Both the position numbers and the translations under genes were made by a program. Below the pieces are notes generated by a model, which was not told where the DNA came from, made no database searches, and saw only the letters and a program-made list of their open reading frames with translations. This document shows positions 55,401 through 64,000 of a DNA stretch of 64,000 bases, piece by piece. The DNA comes from Lampris incognitus (Eukaryota; Chordata; Actinopteri; Lampriformes; Lampridae), in contig NC_079214.1 of assembly GCF_029633865.1 (NCBI RefSeq), forward strand, positions 16,429,936 to 16,493,935, given 5' to 3'. Numbering within the stretch: the first letter of the stretch is position 1; every line of letters starts with the position of its first letter.

Positions 55401-57861
55401 GGGGTAAAACACACTCAGCATGACTTTGAATGACGTAAATATAAAATTAGCCCAAGGGGTAAGCATTATGCTGTAGAGACCAACAGTATAGTATGGTACA
55501 GTACATTGAAGGCTCAGCGTTTTCGGTTTTTATTTTTCAAAGACGTCCAGCACGCCAAATTTCGCTACAAAAGGACGATGTTACATAACCTCACACGAAC
55601 AGGAACAACTTCTGGCTCCATGGAAACATAAAATCCGGGTGAAAATCAGTTTAAACCCATCTGCTCCTTTTAAAAAATCTGGGTATTTTTCGGTGAAAAT
55701 CGGTAAAAACCGAAAACGCTGAGCCTTGAGTACATTACAGTGTCCAAGGTGAAAATGTTATTAATTTATGAGTTGTTTATTTGCAGGACTCTTTTTTTTT
55801 TTTGCAACAAAATCTGCCCACCTTCATAGGGGTATGAGCAGGGCCCCTCTCCAGGGGTGTTGTACCTTCTCCACTGGTGGTACGACGTTTTCTTGACCAC
55901 CACCAAACGGCCGGCCACAGACAGCTTCATCTGAGACGCTCCGAACAGAGTGTTTCCGTTACATCGCCACCACAGTGTGCGGAAGACCATGTCACAGTCA
56001 AACGTGCCGAGAGGCTGTGCGGCATCGCTGGCGTTGAGGCCCAGGCACGTGCTGGTGCCCAGGTTGAAGAGACGGTGTCGGGAGACCCACTTCCACAACA
56101 TGCGGCGTGTGGGCCTCTCACAGTTCTCCAACACCAGGTTGGAGCGATCCACGGTGATGCAGCGTTTTAGCTGAAAGCTCTCCAGGATGAAGAGACCCTT
56201 TTCTGGGGAGGGATGGGTGGGAGAAAGGGGGAGCCAACAAGAGAAAGAGCAAATAAGATGAGGTGGTAGAGGGAACGAGCGTGAGGAGAGAGACGGATGA
56301 GGGACATGGGAAGTGTAAAGGGTAAAAGTAGGATGCAAGACCAGAGAGGATCAAGAAAGAAAGCGAAGTATATGTAATTTATGATAAACTTAGAGCTGAG
56401 TGGCAGTTAGAGGAGGGGAACAATGGATGCACACGTGGGGTGCATCATGCAAAGATGAGTGGATAAATCATGGCAGATCACCTTAATGCGATTTAAAAGG
56501 CCTTATTCTCAGATTCTTTGGAGGTACACAAAGCAACAGTTCAATTTCTCTTAATGTTGGCTAGAAAGACTACAATGACAAAGTGCGTTGGGGATGAGTT
56601 TCCTTCTGTCCAATTGTGGAAATCTCTGATATCTGATGTTGCCACTTTACAGAAGCTGGCATACCGCACTGGTGGGGGAACTGTTGTTTTTCTAAAGTAA
56701 AATGGGAGAAACCACCGAATCTTGTAGGAATTAAGTGCAGTTTGGCATGGAGATAATGAACTGGGCCGAGGGATTGTTCCGTTTATGTAGCATTGCTTAA
56801 TACTTCTGTGCTCTGGTGACTAAATGAATGCGGTGTGTGGTTTCCTGGACCTATTATGCAAACATTTTTGTATATGCTACTGAGTTGTTCAGGTTACCAA
56901 GAAAAACAAAACAAAACCAAACGAGAAGCGTTGGTGTTATCATCTGTCTGCTACATTCATGTCCTTTCGAGCCATCTAGGACCAGTCAGCTGTTAAAAAG
57001 CCACGGTGCTTGCTTTTAGATACCTCTAAAAAAATGGAGTTTATATCCTATTTATTCAAAGAGGAGCGCTGCAGACAGCACGGGGCCTTTGTGTTCCCAG
57101 CTGAAAGGGGTCTGCAGAGTCATTTCATAATACTGTGGAAACAAAGGACGCATATATATACGCCCCGAATGAATGGACAAAACCTGTTGCTATTAAATGG
57201 CTTCACTACTTCTGGGTACTTCTGAGGCTCCCTCGTCGCTATCTTTTTGTGCGCGCGCGCGCGCGCGCGCCTCTGTCTCTATGTGTTTGTGTATGAGGAG
57301 CGCCTGCGTGTAGCTCACCAAACCAAATCTGTGCATCCTTTCTCTCCTCGTAGCCTAAGAGTTACGCAACAGTTACAAAAAAAAATGTTGGACGTTATCA
57401 GCACAGGTAAACTACACATGTGCCTAGTGAGTGCATGATGATTACATGGGTGCCCCCCCCAAAAAAAAGCTCATACCTTAAAGCAACAATTATATAGTTC
57501 CTATCCACCGGATACAGCGCGGGGGGAACGTGTGACCGTGAAGACACGTTGGATCACACGCCGCCAGTGACTCGTTTTGCAGGGAGAGAAAAGTGAAACG
57601 TGTGCAATTTCCGAGCCGTTCGTTTTTGACGCACTTTTTTTTTACACTGCAACCAACTCGCTACATTCTCCGCGCCACAAAAAAAAAGGCCACAAGCAAC
57701 TGCGGGACGGGGACGGACTTACTGTAGAAATCCAAGAGCTGGTTCTTATCCAGGACCTCATCCTCCGTGCTCACACAGGCGCAGCTATGCGCGAGCAACA
57801 CGGCGCAAATAGCCGCAACAACCGCCGCCGAGTCGACACAGCGAAGGCACCGTACGATCAT
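19126..57861 (-). CDS. pla2r1: pla2r1, M-type phospholipase A2 receptor, complete (30 exons)
   Basis: PLA2R1 is a type I membrane receptor that binds secreted phospholipases A2 and is endocytosed. Exons in order: 57723-57861, 55822-56202, 55224-55397, 54949-55113, 50446-50559, 41767-41916, 41218-41412, 40721-40884, 39411-39521, 37024-37136, 36728-36897, 36302-36510, 34501-34646, 34021-34105, 33156-33291, 30496-30531, 30055-30215, 29489-29553, 29199-29302, 28979-29115, 27949-28066, 27396-27562, 27110-27257, 25690-25925, 24041-24221, 23800-23934, 23052-23174, 22748-22924, 20128-20163, 19126-19343. They sum to 4,494 bp, an exact multiple of three, giving 1,497 residues (human about 1,463). No stop or frameshift was seen. 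PLA2R1 rather than MRC1/MRC2 follows from the KGLFILES ricin start, the MKRTW stretch before CTLD4, the NVLITDLE tail and itgb6 next door. Most donors are GT[A/G]AG-like; weaker ones are after exons 12, 20 and 25. Confidence 0.95.
19478..19903 (-). mobile_element. SINE-A copy 3
   Basis: The minus-strand head GGGGCATCCGAGTAGCGTAG and the family body are complete except for a small deletion near the B box. It sits in pla2r1 intron 29, between exon 30 and the micro-exon 29. No clear target duplication. Confidence 0.85.
20164..22747. other. pla2r1 intron 28
   Basis: It contains the L2-like LINE fragment at 20218-21195. From 21200 to 22747 I recognise nothing. Confidence 0.5.
20218..21195 (+). 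mobile_element. L2-like LINE 3' fragment
   Basis: Broken frames encode the C-terminal part of an L2-type reverse transcriptase: [66 protein letters not shown]. The 3' end TCTGCTAAATGAGATTGTAA with ATTGTAAC repeats is typical of fish L2 tails. Confidence 0.8.
22748..23934 (-). CDS. pla2r1: pla2r1 exons 26-28: CTLD8
   Basis: Exon 26 (23800-23934) gives [18 protein letters not shown] and [14 protein letters not shown]. Exon 27 (23052-23174) gives [18 protein letters not shown] and QTVWLGMYF. Exon 28 (22748-22924) gives [28 protein letters not shown] and GFVCKTHT. All junctions are phase 1. Sequons NTS and NET lie in exon 27. Confidence 0.92.
24041..25925 (-). CDS. pla2r1: pla2r1 exons 24-25: CTLD7
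   Basis: Exon 24 (25690-25925) gives [40 protein letters not shown] and HWIGLYSQD. Exon 25 (24041-24221) gives [20 protein letters not shown] and GALCHVPPP. The donor GTCAGT after exon 25 is the one that restores phase 1. Residues about 1130-1268. Confidence 0.91.
24222..25689. other. pla2r1 intron 24
   Basis: Mostly unique-looking sequence. The only repeat I see is a (CA)n tract at 25574-25596. Confidence 0.5.
26286..26717 (-). mobile_element. SINE-A copy 4 with 16-bp duplication
   Basis: A complete copy in pla2r1 intron 23. It is framed by the perfect 16-bp duplication AAGCATAAATATTTTT at 26270-26285 and 26718-26733, the best evidence in the window that this family moves by target-primed reverse transcription. 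Confidence 0.93.
27110..28066 (-). CDS. pla2r1: pla2r1 exons 21-23: CTLD6
   Basis: Exon 21 (27949-28066) gives [20 protein letters not shown] and [11 protein letters not shown]. Exon 22 (27396-27562) gives [18 protein letters not shown] and [18 protein letters not shown]. Exon 23 (27110-27257) gives [20 protein letters not shown] and [10 protein letters not shown]. The GTTAGC donor of exon 22 was chosen over a nearer GTTGGT because only it keeps phase. CA/TG tracts lie close to both outer exons. Confidence 0.91.
27276..27353. repeat. (CA)n microsatellite
   Basis: About 35 CA units, ending some 20 bp from the acceptor of pla2r1 exon 23. Confidence 0.95.
28083..28150. repeat. (CACG/CA)n microsatellite
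   Basis: ACGCACGCACAC units passing into pure CA, starting about 17 bp upstream of the pla2r1 exon 21 acceptor. Confidence 0.95.
28737..28974 (+). mobile_element. SINE-B copy, 5'-truncated, with trailing TG tract
   Basis: It retains AATTGGCCGTACTAAATTGT, a short TG run, the GACTGCTGGGATAGGCGCC body and a GGATAACGGAATGG tail to about 28930. A further (TG)n tract (28948-28974) runs into the donor of pla2r1 exon 20. Confidence 0.8.
28979..30531 (-). CDS. pla2r1: pla2r1 exons 16-20: CTLD5 and start of CTLD6
   Basis: Exon 16 (30496-30531) is only 36 bp ([12 protein letters not shown]). Exon 17 (30055-30215) gives [20 protein letters not shown] and [17 protein letters not shown]. Exon 18 (29489-29553) gives [14 protein letters not shown]. 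Exon 19 (29199-29302) gives [13 protein letters not shown]. Exon 20 (28979-29115) gives [19 protein letters not shown] and then [11 protein letters not shown]. The donor after exon 20 is GTTCACACAC, running straight into a CA repeat on the gene strand. Confidence 0.9.
29309..29376. repeat. (CACG/CA)n microsatellite
   Basis: GCATGCACGCACGCAC passing into CA units, starting within 10 bp of the exon 19 acceptor region. Confidence 0.95.
30770..32770 (+). mobile_element. Non-LTR retrotransposon with C-terminal zinc finger, degraded
   Basis: A linker and RT region are readable: [88 protein letters not shown] and [15 protein letters not shown]. The end is a C2H2 finger, [20 protein letters not shown]. 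Several stops and frame breaks make it inactive. It lies in pla2r1 intron 15. I do not assign a clade. Confidence 0.85.
32782..33048 (-). mobile_element. L2-like LINE 3' UTR fragment
   Basis: On the minus strand this matches the 3' end of the L2 copy at 44690-47424: GTCCATTATAATTGTGTTAT, CCCTGTTAAAGGGTTTTTTT, CAGTGAGGCAAATTTGTAA and a tail of TTGATTTGATTTGAT. It is a heavily 5'-truncated copy abutting the previous LINE. Confidence 0.9.
33156..34646 (-). CDS. pla2r1: pla2r1 exons 13-15: CTLD4
   Basis: Exon 13 (34501-34646) gives [20 protein letters not shown] and [16 protein letters not shown]. Exon 14 (34021-34105) gives [19 protein letters not shown]. Exon 15 (33156-33291) gives [19 protein letters not shown] and HEWICKM. 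The VLMKRTW stretch is closely shared with mammalian PLA2R1. Residues about 696-817. Confidence 0.93.
33555..33765. mobile_element. Palindromic MITE with telomere-like core
   Basis: The ends are GGTAACACTTTATTTTAGGG and the inverse of GGTTACACTTTATTTTAGGG. Most of the 211-bp element is self-complementary (AATTTCCTAGTAATA and its inverse). The centre holds CTAACCCTAACCCTAACCC. Near-identical 8-bp flanks, AACAATTT and AACAACTT, suggest a hAT-type insertion. Confidence 0.85.
34647..36301. other. pla2r1 intron 12
   Basis: It contains SINE-A copy 5. The rest (35133-36301) is AT-rich and shows nothing recognisable. Confidence 0.5.
34689..35125 (-). mobile_element. SINE-A copy 5
   Basis: A complete copy flanked by ACAATAT at 34682-34688 and 35126-35132. 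It starts about 40 bp upstream of pla2r1 exon 13. Confidence 0.88.
36302..37136 (-). CDS. pla2r1: pla2r1 exons 10-12: CTLD3 and linker
   Basis: Exon 10 (37024-37136) gives [20 protein letters not shown]. Exon 11 (36728-36897) gives [30 protein letters not shown] and YTNWNKHQP. Exon 12 (36302-36510) gives [16 protein letters not shown] and HKALSICKQ, then begins CTLD4 ([17 protein letters not shown]). The acceptor of exon 12 is the CCAG at 36511-36514, the only nearby AG that holds phase. Sequons NRT and NGS are present in exon 11. Confidence 0.92.
37137..39410. other. pla2r1 intron 9
   Basis: Holds the LINE at 38020-39138. Nothing else is recognisable in 37137-38020. Confidence 0.5.
38020..39138 (+). 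mobile_element. Rex1/CR1-like LINE 3' part
   Basis: RT segments are readable over two to three frames: [62 protein letters not shown] and [20 protein letters not shown]. The 3' UTR ends in ATGACAATAAAGTTGAGCTT. It has a D-for-D-T substitution (ADDP) in the catalytic box region and an early stop. Confidence 0.85.
39411..41412 (-). CDS. pla2r1: pla2r1 exons 7-9: CTLD2
   Basis: Exon 7 (41218-41412) gives [18 protein letters not shown] and [16 protein letters not shown]. Exon 8 (40721-40884) gives [22 protein letters not shown] and [10 protein letters not shown]. Exon 9 (39411-39521) gives [20 protein letters not shown]. Residues about 375-531. The sequence TVCAEGW is shared with ly75 CTLD2 and marks common ancestry of the two genes. 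Confidence 0.92.
39522..40720. other. pla2r1 intron 8
   Basis: Holds the RTE-like fragment at 39612-39795. The remainder shows no gene or known repeat. Confidence 0.5.
39612..39795 (+). mobile_element. RTE-like LINE 3' fragment
   Basis: Shares GAAAAGAGGAAGGCCAAAGA, AGAGATGGAAACGGACGATC and GCTGTGGTGACCCC with the longer copy at 52440-53830, then ends in (GAA)n. A short truncated insertion. Confidence 0.85.
41767..55113 (-). CDS. pla2r1: pla2r1 exons 4-6: CTLD1
   Basis: Exon 4 (54949-55113) encodes [16 protein letters not shown] and [11 protein letters not shown]. Exon 5 (50446-50559) encodes [19 protein letters not shown]. Exon 6 (41767-41916) encodes [18 protein letters not shown] and ALPYVCKK. 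The domain spans residues about 232-374 and is split by the two largest introns of the gene, 4.4 and 8.5 kb, where most transposons of the window sit. No EPN or WND motif is present. Confidence 0.92.
43099..43578. mobile_element. Unknown insertion inside the Rex1/CR1-like LINE
   Basis: About 480 bp interrupt the LINE frame. The host LINE resumes after a repeated GGCTGAC (43092-43098 and 43579-43585), a likely 7-bp duplication. The insert starts with (CAT)n and holds CAAAGCGCTTTACAC. I do not recognise the family. Confidence 0.6.
44340..44396 (-). mobile_element. Short SINE-B remnant
   Basis: About 55 bp of the SINE-B 3' end: CATCCATTATCCAAACC and CCTGCTCTCAGGGTCACG on the plus strand. Confidence 0.7.
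44690..47424 (+). mobile_element. L2-like LINE, 5'-truncated, relatively young
   Basis: The frame starts with [20 protein letters not shown], then a long RT frame (44927-45754) with [13 protein letters not shown]. After one in-frame stop at 45752-45754 it reads [17 protein letters not shown] and [10 protein letters not shown], the catalytic YADD box. Another shift near 46330 precedes [15 protein letters not shown]. The 3' UTR runs to a TTGATTTGATTTGATT tail at 47424. Few lesions mark it as the youngest long element here. It lies within the Rex1/CR1-like LINE. Confidence 0.92.
48195..48575 (+). mobile_element. RTE-like LINE 3' fragment
   Basis: Contains CAGGAAGGGCATCCGGCGTA, CGGATCGGTCGAGGCCCGG, AGATGGAAACGGATGATCCG and GCTGTGGCGACCCCTAAACG, the 3' signature of the fish RTE family also seen at 52440-53830. 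Confidence 0.85.
48593..48746 (-). mobile_element. Solo LTR related to the miniature LTR element
   Basis: Read on the minus strand it starts TATAGTGTAGCGTGCATGG and ends AAATTCGCTGCA. It carries the same tRNA-like core with A box TTTAGTCGACTGGTTAACG and B box GGGTTCGCGTCCCGG. It is diverged from the two LTRs at 49519-49956. No internal region or primer-binding site is next to it. Confidence 0.75.
49072..49514. mobile_element. Foldback element with about 140-bp arms
   Basis: The left arm (49072-49215) and right arm (about 49375-49514) are inverted copies: GTTGACGTGT, GGCTTCTGATTGGCCAA, TGACTTTAGGGTTAGGGTTA and TATCGCCGCCTG occur in both. The loop is about 160 bp. Each arm carries two telomere-like units. 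No coding capacity. The element may extend left to about 48845. Confidence 0.85.
49519..49956 (+). mobile_element. Miniature LTR retrotransposon (TRIM-like) with tRNA-like LTRs
   Basis: Two direct repeats of about 162 bp (49519-49680 and 49794-49956) end in CGAATTCGCTACA. One base after the first lies TGGTGTCAGAAGT (49682-49694), complementary to the 3' end of tRNA-Leu(CAA) plus CCA, a primer-binding site. AAAGGAAGGGG (49783-49793), a polypurine tract, directly precedes the second. Only 113 bp lie between the repeats, with no coding capacity. Inside each LTR an identical segment of over 60 bp has a Pol III-like A box (TTAGTCGAGCGGTTAGCG) and B box (GGGTTCGCTTCCCG). No convincing target duplication was found. 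Confidence 0.8.
51887..52267 (+). mobile_element. SINE-B, full-length copy
   Basis: A complete tRNA-like head (GGTGGCGCAGTGGTTAGCAC, B box GGTTCGAGCCC), central body, short TG run (52111-52141) and GGATGGAT tail. A perfect 10-bp duplication, ATTAGAGCAA, lies at 51877-51886 and 52268-52277. Confidence 0.93.
52440..53830 (-). mobile_element. RTE-like LINE, 5'-truncated
   Basis: The RT region is readable in pieces: [17 protein letters not shown] (motif A region), [28 protein letters not shown] (TDD in place of the usual ADD), [11 protein letters not shown], then the C-terminal [15 protein letters not shown]-like block [15 protein letters not shown] and [13 protein letters not shown]. The tail is (GTA)n at 52442-52473. 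Several shifts; inactive. Confidence 0.87.
55224..55397 (-). CDS. pla2r1: pla2r1 exon 3: fibronectin type II domain
   Basis: A 174-bp exon with [40 protein letters not shown] and GFCPVQ: four FNII cysteines in order. The acceptor and GTAAAA donor keep phase 1. Confidence 0.93.
55508..55728. mobile_element. hAT-type MITE in pla2r1 intron 2
   Basis: A 221-bp element with ends (G/C)AAGGCTCAGCGTTTTCGG and its inverse. An exact 8-bp duplication, AGTACATT, lies at 55500-55507 and 55729-55736. Confidence 0.9.
55822..56202 (-). CDS. pla2r1: pla2r1 exon 2: ricin-type cysteine-rich domain
   Basis: A 381-bp exon for residues about 47-173. Landmarks are [55 protein letters not shown] and a closing GPCSYPYE. 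An N-glycosylation sequon (NAS) sits after CLGL. In human PLA2R1 this domain contains a major autoantibody epitope of membranous nephropathy; that is established for human only. Confidence 0.93.
56203..57722. other. pla2r1 intron 1
   Basis: 1.5 kb without recognisable genes or transposons. It contains a (GC)n run at 57250-57270. Confidence 0.5.
57250..57270. repeat. (GC)n dinucleotide tract
   Basis: About ten alternating GC pairs, rare in vertebrate DNA because of CpG loss. Confidence 0.9.
57723..57861 (-). CDS. pla2r1: pla2r1 exon 1: signal peptide
   Basis: It encodes [20 protein letters not shown] plus [15 protein letters not shown], a clear signal peptide, then [11 protein letters not shown] before donor GTAAGT (phase 1). 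A second in-frame Met six codons upstream (57879) is possible. I chose the inner one because the basic residue then sits right before the hydrophobic core. A pyrimidine-rich (CTT)n tract on the plus strand lies 75 bp upstream. Confidence 0.85.
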
Positions 57862-57949
57862 TTCCACGACACAATGCAATGTATGAGCACGACTGGCCGT
57901 ACATCACGATGTTTTCACAGTGTATCCCGGGCTTGTTTTTCTTTTTTCT

Positions 57950-57984
<35 letters not shown>

Positions 57985-58867
57985 TTTCTTTTTTTTTCCT
58001 CGAAGAAACTTTCCGCAAGTTTAGGAAGGAATCGCGACGTCACGTCTGGCGGAGCCCTCTCGTCCTCTGGTGAAGCGAACACTCCTAGCAGACTGTTTTC
58101 TGCAGCAGGCCTGTGTGTGCATACTGCCTTGCCCAAAGTGGATATTTGGGGGGGAGGGGGGAAAAAAAGAAAAAACACCATCGAAGGCATGCATGATTTC
58201 ATGAAAGGTATTACAGTCAATATTATAACCCGTTATAACAAGGGTGGGGGGGAAGCAACAACACGAGTTGACCATTGCACTCATTGCAAAATGAACAACA
58301 GTGTGAACGCCGTGGGGGGTCATTTCACAATAAAACAAAGTTCAACTTTATTTCTGTGCCGCACACCTTTGAAAGGAACTCGGGAAGCAATAATTAAGGC
58401 TCAGCCTCGCTTTGAAAGGAAAACAAACAACACATTTTGACAAATCATAATCATAACAGAACACATATTTACAGTTGTTTTTTTGTTTTTTTAAAAGAGC
58501 ATGGGTTCAGTAGCAGACCACTCGTACCGCTTACGTCCACTCCTCCAAGCTGCGCCTTACAGTGTTGTGAAAACGTGTTGCGTCACTCAGCAGGTAAAGA
58601 CAGTGTTCATCTCGACGTCTGCGCGTCACAGGCGGGACGATACGCCTTTTTACAGTGGCAAAATCAACAGTAGGCTATTGTCCTCTGTGTCTTGTCATCC
58701 CTGACTGACACAAAACTACAGAGTGGTACAATATTTAATCTCTCTATCTCACACGTACACACACACCCAACACACACCCAACACACACACACACACACTC
58801 ACACACACATCCAGTGCACTCAGATGCTGGTATTTGGCATTGCATCTCTAATAAGGTCGGGCTGTCG
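57862..58867. promoter_or_regulatory. itgb6-pla2r1 intergenic region
   Basis: Only about 1 kb separates the itgb6 stop from the pla2r1 start. It must hold the itgb6 3' UTR and the pla2r1 promoter. A (CTT)n-rich tract at 57944-57993 lies just upstream of pla2r1. AATAAA on the minus strand at 58347-58352 is a candidate itgb6 polyadenylation signal. No TATA box was identified. Confidence 0.5.
58764..58810. repeat. CA-rich microsatellite
   Basis: Imperfect CA tract (ACACACCCAACACACACCC then pure CA) in the probable itgb6 3' UTR. Confidence 0.9.
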
Positions 58868-63624
<4,757 letters not shown>

Positions 63625-64000
63625 CTAAGGAGGACACAAGTCAACAAAGCGACGCTCAGTATTCCCTCGGCTCCCTTGCGCATTGGGAGGGCAAGGCTTA
63701 GCCAAGTAATTTATCTAAGCGGCGCGGTGTGTACAGAGGAATCAAGCCGTGGCCAAAAATCAACATTCTTGAGGTTTCAATGAGTCCGTATAGCATGTGC
63801 TCTCTGATAGCGCTGTCAAACACACTAACAATAACATTTTGCTTACTTTGGAAACGGGAAATCTTTCAGTGGTGTTGGTGCAATTATTCATCTTTTGCAG
63901 CTTGTGGAGGCAATATATTACACAAACAGACAAACCAACAACAAAAAAAGAGTTACTCCTATATTACACTATTTACAGTATCCTTTTAAGAGTTGGCGGT
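63625..64000. other. itgb6 intron at the right edge
   Basis: Intron sequence upstream of the stalk exon. No further exon or repeat was recognised. Confidence 0.5.

Noticed and set aside
57577-58440. 287-codon open frame on the plus strand
   Set aside because: It crosses the antisense of pla2r1 exon 1, a CTT microsatellite and the intergenic gap. It has low-complexity runs and no domain.

Overview
This window is a stretch of animal nuclear genome, almost certainly a teleost fish. It has intron-rich vertebrate genes, Rex1/CR1-, L2- and RTE-type LINEs, tRNA-headed SINEs, a Tol2-like hAT element and very many CA/TG microsatellites. All host genes lie on the minus strand, so they read from right to left. 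Exon limits were set by hand from splice sites, reading-phase continuity and family homology; allow one or two bases of error.

Three neighbouring genes are present. At the right edge are the last four coding exons of the integrin beta-6 gene itgb6 (63624 down to 58868). About 1 kb further on begins a complete 30-exon pla2r1 gene, the M-type phospholipase A2 receptor of the mannose-receptor family (57861 down to 19126). Its exons join in phase to a 1,497-residue protein: signal peptide, ricin-type cysteine-rich domain, fibronectin type II domain, eight C-type lectin-like domains (CTLDs), transmembrane helix and short tail. About 3.5 kb beyond it the related gene ly75 (DEC-205) starts (15578); its first eight exons, to the middle of CTLD2, are in the window and the rest lies off the left edge. 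The order itgb6-pla2r1-ly75, all in one direction, matches human 2q24 and supports the assignments. The two receptors share the opening exon pattern: their ricin exons are both 381 bp and their FNII exons both 174 bp.

Introns hold most of the sequence and are packed with repeats. pla2r1 intron 5 (41917-50445) contains a minus-strand Rex1/CR1-like LINE split by a plus-strand L2-like LINE, an RTE remnant, a solo LTR, a long foldback element and a miniature LTR retrotransposon whose LTRs carry tRNA-like Pol III promoter boxes. Other introns hold six same-orientation copies of one SINE family, six copies of a second SINE family, several MITEs with clean 8-bp target duplications, and a Tol2-like hAT inserted in a SINE. 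The itgb6 intron beside the transmembrane region holds a 1.9-kb array of about 90 copies of a 21-bp unit.

The most interesting observations are the miniature LTR element with Pol III boxes (49519-49956), the 21-bp array with no AG dinucleotide on the gene-sense strand beside an itgb6 acceptor, a GC-AG intron in ly75, and microsatellites that form parts of splice-site neighbourhoods in ly75 and pla2r1. I saw no bacterial or phage genes, CRISPR array or functional tRNA/rRNA gene.
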